Part shown: positions 12,966 through 27,027 of the stretch, piece by piece
How the letters are laid out: the number at the start of each line of letters is the position of its first letter
Numbering within the stretch: the first letter of the stretch is position 1
Assembly: GCA_024362935.1 (NCBI GenBank)
Contig: JANCRA010000009.1
Span: 15,941,572-16,005,571 of the forward strand
Length of the DNA stretch: 64,000 nucleotides
Source of the DNA: Setophaga petechia
Lineage: Eukaryota > Chordata > Aves > Passeriformes > Parulidae
Reading direction: 5' to 3'
Program-made: the position numbers and the translations under genes
The notes under the pieces: model-generated
What the model was told of the DNA's origin: nothing
Database searches by the model: none
The model's input: only the letters and a program-made list of their open reading frames with translations

Positions 12966-14359
12966 AGAGACGATTTGCAGAAGAGTTAATTAACTGTAAC
13001 ATTTTCACGGTCTTATGCAGCCTCATTACAGTGGTCTCTGAGGTTGGAATTCATCTCACAACGTTAGATATGAACAATTTAGCCCTGAATATCTGAGCCA
13101 GCCAACCTGGACTCCCTTTATGGTCAATGGAGATAGGTCTCCCTGCTGGGAATTAGTTATCTGACTCATGTTAGATGTGAATTTTAGATATTGAATGGAC
13201 TGCTTAACTTCTCTCCATCAAAAGAGAAAGAAAGAGAGCCTGTGATGACTTTCTCATACGTGTATGCCTATATGTTGTAGACAATTCTACCAGAATGATT
13301 TCCAAAGCATGTAATTTCACAACAAGATAGGATTTTTCTGATTCCTGTTCTTCTCTGTTCCATTTTTACTCTGTTGTAAAATGTTTACTTAGTGAGTTGA
13401 GTGTTTTATACATAATGTATTATGTACTGCTGTTTAATGAGGTGAGGTCAAAATCCATTACACATTTCAGCAAAAAGCCTTTGAGTTTTGTGATTGTTTT
13501 CAGCCCTTCAGAAATTCCACAGGGGATATCTCCCAGCACAGCATTGTTCCCTGCATGGATTATTTTTTCCTGACAGAAAACAGTTCTGTTGTTTCTGAGC
13601 ATTATGAATACTGCCAAAAATTGCTTTGGTCATAGTAAATAGGCAGTGCTTGCCTAGACAACAGAATGCTTTGAGAAGGACTAAGTTTTTCTCCCTGACA
13701 TAATTTTTTATTATTTTTAAGAGTTTTAGTGTCCTACGATTACATAATTACAGTGGAAATTCTTTCAGAACTGATCCTGTTGGACTGTTTCTTTTGGGTG
13801 AATCAACTTTCCATATTACTGACTTGTATGTTCACGAGCTAAAATCACATAAGAAAATAATCTCTGACCTGTCTGGAGAAGTCAGAAAGAAATCTTTTTC
13901 TAAGTCTGGGATGTTTTAGAAAAGTGGGCTGAAAGGAAAGCCTTAGATAGGCAAACCTGACAGCTGTGTTGTGAAGTCAGCCAAGATCCAAGATAGATTC
14001 ATAGAACAAGAACAACAGGTATTTTGTACTATGATGAGAAATATGATTTCTAAGTGGAATAACCATGAAACTGGTTGTGTAGGAGCATTCTAAACAGGCA
14101 CCAAGAAGGAAGTGGTGACTTAGACACCTGGATGTACACAAGTTAGTTGTGCTGGGAGAAGCAAGAAACCTGCAGAATGCACAATGACTTTGGTAAATGT
14201 TATCTTTTTTCTGTTAACTATTTTACAAGGAAGCAGCACACAGTGACTAAGGGTAAGAAATACTGGCAAGCCATAGTGCAGATAAAATGGCAATTGAGTT
14301 TCAGAATGAAAATTCTTACATCTTTCAAACGGGCCATGAAAACATCTTATTTGCATCAG

Positions 14360-14383
14360 GTCAGCAGTACCACAATAAAAAAG
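14360..14383 (+). repeat. 24-bp exact direct repeat, copy 1
   Basis: Identical over 24 bases to 15360-15383, exactly 1000 bp downstream. It runs from GTCAGCAGTACC to AATAAAAAAG. Flanking similarity is weak, so this copy may be the donor or recipient of a short templated insertion. Confidence 0.92.
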
Positions 14384-15357
14384 CTACTACAAATAAACAA
14401 CTTAATTGGAAGTGGAATTTCTTGATGTTACTATTCAATGACCATCACAATCAGCACATTCCCTACGGATGTTTGTAGATTTGGCCATAATTCATGGGAT
14501 TGAGCTCTATCACGATAGTTTGTTATTTAGAAGTATTTTCTAATTGTCAACATCTATTTTACTGGGATCCATTTAAATCCAATTACTTCTTGGCTATTCA
14601 CTGATTTAAACCAGATACTGAATGCTAATTAGCTGCCAAAAGATTTTTCACAGATTTTAAATTATAGATCAAACTTGTGAACAGCCAGTAACACTGCAGA
14701 TTTTTGACCTCATGAGATTTCCCATGTGTTCAGACATTGTATGTGTTGCATGTAAGGCATGAAATTCATGCCTGTAATAATACGTATGAGAAGCCCATGA
14801 AAGACCTGTATGCTCTTCACACTTATAATTGTCCTCTAAAAAGATATAATAATGACAGAACATTTCCCTGGCTATAATGCACCTTCTTTGATATAAAACT
14901 TAGAAACTGATCTCAGTCATTTGAGTGATTCCGAAGTTCAGAGATTTTTAGATTAACATTAATTATGGAAGACGTTGAAAAACTGTCTATCCCAAATGTT
15001 ACTGTTGGACTGAGGTTTGTTTGGGCACCAAGTTCAAAACCTATTCTGACAGCTCTGAAATATTAACTTAAGACACCTATGTTTTTAAAAAGTAATTTGA
15101 AAACTTATCCTTTAGCCTGCTTAGGAAAGCAAGCCTGAATAAAAGCATGATATTTTTATATTTTCAGGAACGACTTATCTGTACAAAATACTGAAAACAG
15201 TATTGGAAAAAATCAATTAAAATAAGTAATCTCAGTATATTTCAACTGTAAAAATATATTTTCACTGTTTTTGTTCATAAATGGCTGTTATTTTCATGTA
15301 AATAAAACTCCCCCTTACACATAGCTCTGAACTGTGTTACTCGAGTACTTTGTCATG

Positions 15358-15441
15358 TTGTCAGCAGTACCACAATAAAAAAGTGGTACAATACAACTGG
15401 TATTGTAGTAAGTAAAAAAGTGGTACAAAAACAACTGACAA
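15358..15441. repeat. palindrome- and repeat-rich patch with the second 24-bp copy
   Basis: Contains the 24-bp copy (15360-15383), an inverted pair GTACCAC (15367-15373) and GTGGTAC (15383-15389), a second GTGGTAC at 15420-15426, and an inner perfect hairpin ACAATAC/GTATTGT (15388-15394 and 15400-15406). AAAAAAGTGGTACAA occurs twice about 37 bp apart. The outer ends TTGTCAG and CTGACAA are also complementary. This suggests serial local copying or a miniature foldback element. Confidence 0.85.
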
Positions 15442-15696
15442 TAACATGCAATTTAAAAAAAAAATAAATTCAGAACTACTGAGTTGGTTAATACTCATAA
15501 CCAGTGGTCATTCATTAATAATAATGTAATCATTCACATTTATATTTTCAGCAAAAAGCTTAACATTCAATAAAACCTTTTCAAATTGGAGTTCAGAAGA
15601 ACTGGTGTGGTTTTATGATGAAATTTGCACCACTGGTGCTTGTATTATGCACGTTCTTCTTCACAAACAGTCATCAGTACATCTACTCTTTCCTCT

Positions 15697-16131
15697 TGTT
15701 CTGGCTTTGGCCAGGACAAGGGTAATTTTTTGCAGCAGTTAGAAGGAGACATTGTTGAAGTGGTGTGTCTTGATGTTTTTCTATATCCCAGTAGATCATT
15801 GCCAGGGGTGGGGGAGAAGGGACTGGCTTCTGAGAAAAAGGGCATTCCTTTCAGTGGAAAAACACATGTTTGGGAAGAACTGATTGGTATTATTTTATTG
15901 ATGCAGGCTTTCCATGCAAGTAATTTCTTTGTGCTATACCTCCTCTTGTTAATGTTGCTGCTTTTACTGTTCCTTTTCTTATCTTATTGCTGTTTCCAGC
16001 AAACAGTTCTTATCTCAGCCCATGATCCTTGCCTTTTGTACTTCCAATTGGAGGGGAGGGGGAGCAAGTGGCGGCATGGTTTTAATAGGAATACTGAATT
16101 GGAGGACACCCAACATCCCTAAACCATGACA
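15697..16131 (+). mobile_element. solo LTR of an avian endogenous retrovirus
   Basis: About 435 bp, starting TGTTCTGGCTTTGGC and ending AAACCATGACA, so it has the TG...CA ends of an LTR. The G-rich stretch GGAGGGGAGGGGGAGCAAG at 16051-16069, followed by GGCGGCATGG, is typical of the 3' part of a common bird ERV LTR family, as is the preceding TTATCTCAGCCCATGA. I saw no second LTR or gag/pol sequence alongside, hence a solo LTR, and no clear target-site duplication, which with the divergence suggests an old insertion. A 165-codon frame across it is a chance ORF. Confidence 0.75.
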
Positions 16132-17197
16132 CCACTTTACATGAAGTCTATTCATTCAGATGCAAGAAAATTCACAATGGGTGTGGGCATGAAAAAGGTA
16201 ATAGTGCTAAACAAAAACAGTACAGTGAAAATACTATTTCAATATCTTTAAATTCTTGTGCCATTGTATACAAACTGAAAACTGAAATTAAACAACCTGT
16301 CAGCTAAGGCCAGTGAAAACTACTTTTACGATCTGCATACTGTATCTTCATGGAATATTATGCTCATTTTTTGTGTGTGTTGCATTGGGCTAGGTTGGTA
16401 TTACTATAGTAGGAACATCAGAAGTACACCAAGGCTTCCCACTTCAGTGCATTCAGGCATGCACATTTTGTCTTTGTGAACACAGAAGCAGACCAATGAT
16501 CAACCAACAGCAAAGAGATGCTGTTGGAGTATCTTCCTGAAAGATGAAAGACAGTTTAGGCAATCCTGTTGTTCAGAGAAAAAAATGAGAAACTTTTGGA
16601 ATCTATGTGGAAAAGCTTTCTGAAAAAAATTGAATGACAGGGAAAAATAAAATTTTCACGATTAGGTGAAAATTTTATAATTACTTTCAGCCCTTCCATC
16701 ACATTGTATTTAATCTTGCCCAACCTTGCTTTGTTGAAATTTTTGTGTTATCTAGCATATTTCAATTTGAATTGTAAACTAGTGTCATCAGCTGAAAACA
16801 GCTGGATGCCTGAAGTGTTATTTGTGGAAATCAGTGATGAAATTTATACGGCCTAGTTCACTGTTTGCATGCCTGCAATGCACATTGGCATAATAACTAT
16901 GACATGGTCACAATTAATGGCTTTGCACATTTTTAAGTAGAGCTAAAAGGCAGTCCCTGACAGCACAAGATTATGTAAATATTAATGACATTATAATTAT
17001 TATAAATATTATTATTATTATATAAATATATGCATATTGCTATTAGAACATATCATTAATATTTATATGCTATATAAAATATTTTGTCTAATATCTGTAC
17101 TGTTGAATCTCATTTACAGCAATTTTTAAAATCTTGTTTTCTACCTTTTAATTATATTACTTTTCCTCCTTTAAAATTTCAAAAAATATTAATCAAA

Positions 17198-17212
17198 TAA
17201 AAAAAAAAAAAA
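17198..17212. repeat. poly-A tract
   Basis: An A-homopolymer of about 14-15 bases in strongly AT-rich DNA (16970-17215), with no recognisable retroelement body next to it. Confidence 0.85.
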
Positions 17213-20200
17213 TCATGTTACTCCCACCAGAACTAAAAGACAGAAAATTAAAAGACACAAAATTAAAAGAAGAAGTGAGAAAAGAGCAGTCTATACAGCC
17301 ATTGTTTTCACTTAACAATTAAAGACTGAGAACCATTAATGGTGTTAAGATCATTTAAGTGTTTCCTTACTTACTATTCTTTGTGAAATGAACTTTCATA
17401 GTTTCAGTGTATAAAACCCTGTTTTGTCCTGTTGAATGTCATTCTGTGTTTTTCAATAGAGTTTATTTCCACAAAGACATCTTAAAACATCAAACTTGCA
17501 ACAGGTAACTAATCTGTTCTTACTAGTACAGCTTTTATTGTCTCCAACCCCTTTGAGAAGACTCATGGGCTTGAGTAGAGAATAAAAATGTGGTAGTGAA
17601 CAATTTGCTTTAATGAACCTAATTGTGGAATAAATTTTGCCCTCTACAGTCCAATACACTTTCCCCCCTAGCAGCTGCTCTTCAACATGATTTATTTTTT
17701 CCTTGAAGGACTGCAAGTACACCAGATACATAATGTACTGCCATGAATATCAGAACAGAAATCAGTTTTCTGGCTGTGAGGTTTCTCTTTCTGAAGCACA
17801 AGCCAGAGTTGATTAATTCCCCTAGATCCCTCTTTTTCTTTAATTGTGCATTGAAGAAAGTGTTTCTAACTAGGCTAGGTATGAACTTTACCTGCCTGTG
17901 TTTGTATGGGCCAGTCTTTAAACAAGTAGCATGAGCTCTGTAGCACCAGCTCAGATAGAAGAAAGGAAAATATTAATGTGCAAGGAATGCTGAGAGCCAC
18001 CTTGTTCTTATGGACAGGCTAGGAGAATCACTCTTCTTTGTCTCCTTACAGTTTAATCAAAATCCTGTCTTTATGAAAAATAAGAACCACGTGCATTTAA
18101 TCTCTTTATAAAGGGCATTCTCACTAAGAAGGACAAAATAAACACACAGGCACGTCTTGGGGATTTAGTAAATTTTCCTACTCTAATTTATAAAATGATA
18201 GTTTCAAAGAATTACAAAATTACTTAACACTGCATCCTCTCTTATTCTGATCATTTGATCCTTCCAGGTGTCAAAGGGCTTTTCTTCAGGTGAAAGTGGA
18301 AGGTTTCCCTTAGAGTTGTCATTCCTTGCAAGTAATAAAGGTTTACAAAGCAATCCATGTATAATCTGACACTTCAAGGAGAGAAATGAAGAGGTGACTG
18401 TCAAATTTACAGAACTTTTTTGATAATCTACCACAGGTAGTTTTTGTTCACTAGCATTCTAGTTCTTTCATTCAGTGACAGCTAAATTATTTCCTTATTC
18501 AGAAGAGATGTGCACATTACACTGTATGCAGATAAAGCTTTTCCATTCAGTCCTTGTTATAGTTAATTCCTGTAAAAGTCTGGCATTGAATTCTGAAGGT
18601 CATTAGCAAGTAACTTGGTGATCAAAATTTTGAATAAAACATCAAATTATAGAATTTTTAAAAATTTCAAATACACAAAATCTAATACCAAACAAGGACC
18701 TGATGGCTACAGACTACGGTATATAAGTTGAGTTATCTTATGTGATCTATCCCAGGCTTCCAATATTTTATTATTACTAACATTTAAGTCAGGCAAGGAA
18801 AAAGTCAGTTAACCTAAGAAGTTAAAACATCACAATTAAAACCACATATTTACCAGGACCAAGACTTAGCAACATTTTCCTGTATATCTGCCTACCCAAG
18901 GAAGTCAATCATATTTAAGGAAATTACTATGATTACAAAATCCCTCTGTGGAGAACAAGAATGCCATGTGTTATACAATTTCTAATCATCTTCTTAGAGA
19001 AATCTTATTGCTTTTATAAAAGGGGATAATTCCTCATTTGAAATATAAAATGTTTTATCAGCTTGTACAGAGGAAGAGAACTGTTTTACATCACGAAGTT
19101 GCTCCACAGGGCTATATAAAAAAAATGTTTGTTTTTACTTAAGATTTGCCTGTAGGGTACAAAAAGATGTCATTATAACTGAAAATAAAAATCCAGATTG
19201 TGCACTGATATTTACAGGTTAATTTTTCTTAATTCCCTGCTATAGCCTTTTCATCAACAACTCCAAATGGTAAATTATTTGAAATTTCTAGCAAAGATAA
19301 AATATACTGTACTTGTTAGAGATATATTTCTGTTTTGTATTAGAAATTTGAAGACTAGCAAATGAAGACACCTAATGAAATTCAAATTTTTACTCTTGAT
19401 ACAATTTCTTTATACCACAAGCTCTTGTGCCTGCAAAAGCAATACATCCAGACTTGCTAGAAAGTGCTGGACAAAAAATAATATGTGAATCTGCTGTTCA
19501 TTTCCAAGACTGCTCTACAGAAGTATTCTTGTATTCTCAATTGTATATTAAACTCTCTATTGTCCTCCAGAGAAAAACTCTTTCACTTAGATTTACAATA
19601 TCATCGGCAAGTCCAGAAAATCACAGCACTTGAGAGACAGCTACAGAAAATACGTGGTTTTAAGATATTGCCTTTGTTCTTTAAGAAAAACTGTTTTTCA
19701 TATTGCATTACAATGGGCCATGGAGATGTCCACAATACCTTTGGAAATTCTAAGGTTATCGGAAATGATTCTGTTGAATGGCTGCACCTTGAAATATTCT
19801 TCCCCAACTGATCGCAAACATCTGATAGTTTCTGTTTGCTTACTCTACATTTTACTTATTCATAAGTGACTCTTCCTTTACAATCCCTTTATAATCATTT
19901 ATAAACACAACAAAGGTTACATTTTGGCTTAAACTGACATTATTGCTCTTTTGTTGATTCAAAAGATGAAGACAGGGATAATCTGCCTGGGAGTATTCTC
20001 TGACAATGACAAAATTCCTCCTGAATGAATATAAAAATTAATAGGAATTGCATAATATTTGAAGATTTATGTGTGTTTCTCATCACAATTCTACTCTGTA
20101 CTCAAGCTCTTGGAAGAATGGACAGTGGGGATATATCGTAGTAGTAAAGCTAAAACCATGCAGTTAGCAGTACCTAAATATATTGGAAGTTCTTGGGGCT

Positions 20201-21763
20201 GAAAATTAAGATGATGCCATGTCTGGTGCTATCTTGCTTTTACCAGAAAGGTAAAACTTTTTGCCTTCTGAATATGAATAACATCTGGTCCTGATGACAG
20301 AAAACTCATTATTATCGATTTTATACATTTGTCCCAAAATGTCTCCTAATGATTTTTTTATCATCTGGGACATTTCTTCAGAGCCATCCTCCAGAATGAA
20401 AAGGTGTATAGAGAAATTTCCCAGACCTCCTCAGTGGGGAACATTGATGTTAACTCCTTAGGATTTTCTTTCTGACATCTTTGTTCAGGCACTCAAAATA
20501 CAAACCTTCAGTGTATATCCAGTACTCAAATATATAGTATTGATATTCAAAACCAAATATAATTCAATTAAAAAAAAACCCCTAGCCCACAAAGGAACTG
20601 AATGAAGACTTCTGACTGCACAAACACAAGTTAGACAGTTGCAGCATCAATCACCAAAAATTTTATTTACTGTATTTAATAATTTATAACACCAATGGTA
20701 AATGATTGTTAGAAGTTATCCAACTCTGCACATCTTCTCTGTAGGAAGGTATTCAAGTCTACCTTCTCTGGCTGTTTTGCTAAAATCCACGGAGAAAAAA
20801 AAATCACTATCAAGACAGTGATTCACGTATGTCTAGGTACATACAAAGTCATTCAGGAAGTACCACAGAGCAGAGTTTCTGTCTCTACGTCTAAATACTA
20901 ATTTAACACCTACCAAAGTTGACTTGTGATACCTCAGAGCATCCCAACACAGGAATTTTTAGATGTTACAAAAAGATACAAGACATGAGGGACAGGTCCT
21001 CACTATCTCTGATCATGAAGCAGGTCACACATGGTACTTGAACATACAGGACATCTTTTATGAACACAGCAATAATATTCTGAAACACATTCAGGATTTG
21101 TGTTGGGAGGTAACTGTTTCATCTGGGAAGAGTGCTGAGAAAGGGCAAACTCAAAGCCCAGTTTGTGCTCATCACTTAAACCAGCAACAAAGATGAAACT
21201 AAATTTGGTAGCGAAGTACAGAGGGAATAAAAAGAGACTAGGGTACAGGACCTGTGTGTGTTTCCTATTGCTTTCAATTGTGTCAAAAAATCCTTTAAAA
21301 GCAGCAAAGAGACAGTGAAAGGTTAATTAACAATTTGTACTGTAACCAGAAGTTGTGATGAGGCCTAATTCTGTACAGATTTGTATGTTTGGTCAAGGAC
21401 CCACATCAATACAGTAATCTTGTTACCCTTGTTCTATCCATGTGCTTTATAAAAATTTCCTGAGCCAAATATAACACACATCAGTACTAGGTAGCTTCAA
21501 TTGTGTATTCTGACCCAGCAGATATTATTCACATGCCAACAGAATGTACCACGGCAGAGTTTTCCTGTAATGAGGGCATTATCTCACAAGACACTTTCAG
21601 TAAACTTGAAAAAATATTTAATTACCTTGAAAACCTCTATGCTTTTATTTTATCATACTCAAATTTGACTGCAAAGTCAAAGAAGATAGCGGGGGGAGTG
21701 GGGTGGGCAGCAACTTTGAGGTAAACAACAGCCAACAGTAAGTTGAATTCTGCCTGTTTAATT

Positions 21764-21816
21764 AAAAAAACAAAAAACAAAAAAAAACCAAAAAAACAAG
21801 CCCAAAAAACCAAAAT
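21764..21816. repeat. A/C-rich low-complexity tract
   Basis: Irregular A-runs broken by C or CC (CAAAAAAC, ACCAAAAAAAC types). It is T/G-rich on the SGCG sense strand. No element body was recognised. Confidence 0.85.
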
Positions 21817-23332
21817 AAGTAAATTCAACCAGAACGAAATATCAATAGACAGCAACCATTTGTAGACTAACACTTTACACATCTTTTACAAACAGATTAC
21901 ATTTAAAAATAAAATTTCTTTTCTTGCAAGTGTGAAACATTTGATAAATAAGAGTATTTATTTGGCATACTACTTATTTGGAAATAACATCTAAGAACTC
22001 CCCTTAAGTCATCAATTCGAACATGTATTATTATAGGTCAACAGTACTACTCTTAACCCAGGTGATTAAACAGAATTTCAGCTACTTTAGATTGGTTTTC
22101 ATGCTTCTGGGTGTCAAGGACATTAAGAGAAGTTTATTTGAGTATCTGACAAAATGGATACATCCCATGCTCTTTGTATCGCCATTTAAATTGTTACTCT
22201 AAATCATGTTTCTTTGCTTTGTATTGTTACTGTAAGACTTGGACGCTCTTAATTCCATTTAATTCCTTCTTTATCATCACTGTACAGTCTCATAAGAAAA
22301 GACAGAACTACAAACTTTTACTTTCACACACATGGAAGTTAAACTTTGCAGACAGGATCTGGCAGCTAGTCAGTTTGAGTTGCAGCAAAAAATAGGAAAA
22401 TCTGTGTACAAAATCTTGTTTCTTAAGCGCCATTAAATGCAAATAAGAATTGTTTTGTGGCCTTCAATTTTCCTTCACTGGAGACAACACCAGAAATTTC
22501 AAAACACTTGTAGGCATAAATTTTTTTTTAAAAATTGTTATCATTTGTCATGCTTTTTCTGGTAATTCGTTGCACTTAGAAGTGTGACACAGTGACCAGA
22601 ATTGCAAAGCTTACTTGGGAAGTAATGGGAAAATATTCTTCATTGGAGTCATTGAAAACACATCAAAAGACCTGAAATTCCAAATAAATGTGAAGAAAAT
22701 TAAAGTAATCCCTGTGATGGAGGCAAATCATGAAAAAGTTTCCAGTGTCATAATCTCGTATGCATATTTACTAGACAAAGAATAAATTTAGATACTTTTT
22801 AAAAAGCAGTTGCACATTTTTCTGTTTAAAAATAGTTTAAAAAATTATTTTTATTTTCAATGTGTGTGATAGAAGAGCTTTCCTATCATACCACAATGCT
22901 TACCAGCAGAGAGGCCAAAATGTATCTTTTAGAAATAATGTTCCTAAGTCCTGTTTTAGAGAGCTTTTAGCAAAACCTCTTTAACACTATCCTCAATGCT
23001 GTTTGCAGGGAAAGTATTTCATGTTGTCAGAGTGGGAAGAGGTGAGAGTGAAAGCAAATAGCTCTATTTATGTATATAAAGACATACATATTGACATAAC
23101 TTTTTCCTCTTTTTCCTTGTCTTGCTGCTGCTTTTATGAAAGTACTACTGTAGTAGAATGCTGTTACCTCTTGAGAAGTACACTTCCAGTTCATTTAGTA
23201 GACTTCAACACAATTACAAAATAACTTTCTTTTGTGATGCTTTCCTGTGTTGGCTGTGGACCTCAAAAAGCAGTTTATTTAGCCTTCGTAAATCTTGGTA
23301 AATGATTTCAGGTAGTAAATAGTCTGTGAAGC

Positions 23333-23354
23333 TTTTTTTTTTTTTTTTTTTTTT
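23333..23354. repeat. 22-base poly-T tract
   Basis: An uninterrupted run of 22 T on the plus strand, A on the SGCG sense strand. No identifiable retroposed body lies to its right. Confidence 0.92.
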
Positions 23355-24382
23355 GAAAATCAAAATAAAAATAGACAAAAGGAGGAATAGAACAATAGAA
23401 CTAGATGTAAACTAGATGTAGAGGCTAGAGAGAAAAATTAATCCTCAAGTCTTCCCTCCCAAGTTCAAGTGATTTGTCACATACATACTTTAAAAATACA
23501 ATAGAATAATTTGACCTCGCATCTGGAAAATAACAACTGTACCTTTTTTGTTAAGTCACATGTAGCTAAACTAAAGATTCAAAATTCGTTTTTCAGTAGC
23601 AAGGGAAGCTAAATGCTTTCCTATGTATACTGTGTCTCATTACATACTTTAAACCTCTGCCCTTTTCTGAGGAATTTTAAATGTCAATGACTACAAAATG
23701 ATGTGTTCCCGTTGCTTTGCAGTCCTGCTCATAACGACTTTATTACTTCTTTCTACTTACACAGGGGAAAACCCGTTAAACATGTATTAGACACATAAGG
23801 ACATCATCAGACTTGCATTGCAGAAGCCTTTTTTGGTGATGTTGACTCCAACTGTTTAGGCAGCAACCATCTCTAAGTTTCTTTCTAAGCAACTGTGACA
23901 AAGCAACAACGCAATGCAAGAAACAGAAAATGAAGAACATGGAGAGGTGTGTAAATACTGGTTTTGATCAGTATACCAGTTCTTGGATTAAAATTTATAA
24001 GAAAGACATAGCTAATTTTTCAGTTAACTGTAAAAACAAATGAAACATCAGCAAAACCCAAATTGCCTGTTAAGTATGTAGGTATACCAAGATAAACTAA
24101 AAGATCTCTTATTTGACATAACATATACACTCCTCATATTTCAAAGTAGAATTTTCCATACATTTACTCCAAAACAGAAATCAGCAGGCATTACTAAAAT
24201 CCTTTAGTTGAGAGAATATTTACTGATGCAAATCAAGTAGTATAATCCGAAATGTAGGATTTACTTGTCTTCATTTTCAAGATTTCTTCATTTTAAAGAT
24301 TCTAATTTGAGTAATTGGAAAAAAATTCCTATTTGGATCAAATGACAAGCACATTACCTTCTCCAGAATGTCTGAGAAGGTA

Positions 24383-24431
24383 TGAAGTTTCTAAAGTTAT
24401 GAAACTTCTATGTCTGAAGTTTCTAAAGTTA
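24383..24431. repeat. 17-bp repeat with a 32-bp period
   Basis: TGAAGTTTCTAAAGTTA occurs at 24383-24399 and 24415-24431, and TATGAAACTTC between them is a partial inverted copy. It is a small local duplication in intron 1. Confidence 0.88.
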
Positions 24432-27027
24432 CTCTTCAGGCATACATAGCAAAAGACATCCACAGAACATAAGTATACCTTGGTCTTTTTAAACTTCAGC
24501 TAGACATTGTTCCTCAGATTTGGACAGTAGTGCTTGACCCATCAATCAGTTTTTGTAGCCTGAGATATTATCAGAGAACCATGAGCAGCAAATCAGGCTT
24601 CCCTAAAGTCAAATTCTAGAAAAATATGCAAGATTCTGATGGCAAGATAAAGATAAACTATGCTTTACCTTAGTGCCTGCAGGTTGACCTAGTCCAGGTT
24701 TGCAGTGATTTGGACTGTTCTCTACCAACTGGGTAACTAAACTCTGCCTAGGATGGATCTCGATTTCCTACTTGGCAGCTGGAGAACAAAGTCACACACA
24801 TTTCTGGAAGGTAATCACTTTTCCTAAAAGCTTTAGTTCAACATAAGGACAACTGAGAGATTTTTGTCAGGCCCTCGTGTACATAATCAGAGTACCCTCA
24901 AAGCTTTAGAATCTATTATTTCAATTTAAAGTAAATGCTGGATAAATTCAGTTGAAATTTAAAATAATCTACCACAAGGTGGAGATCTCTTTTGGTAGGG
25001 GAAAACTGTCTTAAAAATGTTTTTATTTCTTTTTAGCTGTGAATTAACAAAACATGTGATCAGATACGTAAAAAAGTCTCCACATTTTAATTACAGTAAA
25101 ATAAACACTGTAAGTAGATACTTGAAGATAAGAGAAAAAGGTTAAATAGTGAGTACAGTCAGGAAACAAACACGAGATGTATAAGTGGAGACTGTAAAAT
25201 ATGGGGAGAGCAATGAAGTACCGAGGGATGCTGAAGAAAGTAAAAAAGGAAAAGAAGAAAAAGGTACCAAAAGATGGAATCTTTTGGTAATGTAAAAGAA
25301 TATAGACTAATTTTGCTTTCTGCTGCCTTTACCTTATTTTGCATTCTAGCCATCTATACGCTTTGCTTACCAAACAATCCTAAATCAAAGCTTATTTCTA
25401 CATAATTTTTTTAATACTAGCTTTGAATTTTCCTTGAGTTAAAGCCATTTGTTATTAGGTGTCTTAGGATTTCTGACACAGGAAGACAGTCATATTAATG
25501 TTCTCAATTTAAATAGTATTTTAGATGTTTTCAATATGACTAAAGGGATACAGCTTCTTCTTCCATAAATGTGACTAAAATCAGTTAAAACAAATCACCA
25601 AGTGTGAGTCACAATACTATCAGTTCAACAGATGTTTAACTAAAAGCAAAATCAATAAAATTAGAATATATATTTAAAAAGTACTCTCACAGATTGTGAA
25701 AGTTGTTACTGACAAAATTTCAACAAAATATTCAATTCAGAAAGAATGGAGGGTATTCAAATAAATACAGTGGTTTTATCAAATATAGCTTAGAAATGCT
25801 TTTTTCTCTGTTGTGACAATACATTAATAGTCTTACACAACTTCGTCAATATAAGAACTGCATTTCTGTTTTTGGAAGCACTATCTTCACACATGCATTG
25901 AACACAATTAACAAATGACTCATGAAATCATTCAAAATGAAATAAACTATTTTGTAATGCAGTTCCGTGTTTAAGCAAGATAACAGTTTTCAGCAGACGT
26001 CATCAGTACTCTCATTAAGTGGGAAATACCTACCATAACAGAACGAAACTAGAAGTAGAATGTTACAGGGAAGAAAAGTTTTGGGGCTAGAAAAAAAAAA
26101 TCTTCTCTTATGCTAAACAGAAGGGCTGAAAATAAGGAAAGTTTTTTGGTGTACAGGCTACATCAGGTCTATTTGAACATTTGAGACCAGAAAAATAGCC
26201 TGAAAAGTAGCATGAGCATCACAGGACTATTAGGTCTTGGTCATGCTGCCCACCCTTCAAAGGGTTTGGCTCCACTCCATAAAATTCTATGCCACACCCA
26301 TCCATGCTACATAAACTTGGCTCTGAGTACCCTCTGGGTAAACTTGGACCACTTCAGCCCTCAAATACAACTTTTTGTAGCACCAGAATATATGCTGGAA
26401 GTCTTGGGGTATACTGCAAAGGCACAATGTGTATCAGGACACTGCCAGGTGAATGTGGAGGGAACAAACCTGACACTGCCTTCCCAGCCTCAACTGTGCT
26501 GGCTTTTGGGATTGTTCACCATGTTCACTTTCTTGTTTAGCACTCAGGCCAAACTCAAGTCAACCTCTTCTTCCTACACATGCTGAAATCTGTCTTATCA
26601 TTTTATTATCCCTACAGTGAAAACTTTCACTCAGGAAATCAATAACAGCAACCTTTTCTGCCAGGCAGACAAATATCCTCCCATGGCTTTTCATCTCATA
26701 GGGAATGCTTATATTAAAGTAATACTCACTGTTAGTTTTTTGGCTTTAAGTTCTGAATCCATTTATTTCTTTCCTTTTTCCAAGTAAAAGTCAAATATTA
26801 CAGTTAATTCTCATTGACATACAGCAACTTTATGTGGCTTGAGAATACTGCCAGCTACCAATCTCACATATTTATTAAATTGTTTAAATTAAAATTAAAT
26901 GCCCTCTTCCATGAACTCTGAAGCACTGCCGATTGGACCAGCTAGTAATACAGCCAGGTGACTAAACAAAACCAGTAGTTAATTAATAATAACAAAAGAG
27001 TGAATAGTCATGAAAATCTGAACAAAT

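Noticed and set aside
15625..16122. 165-codon plus-strand frame
   Set aside because: It starts in unique DNA and runs through the LTR at 15697-16131; no retroviral or cellular domain. Chance ORF.
26212..26586. 124-codon plus-strand frame in a less AT-rich patch
   Set aside because: No domain, no flanking splice context, and a second open frame overlaps it. It may be an old unrecognised repeat, but coding is unsupported.
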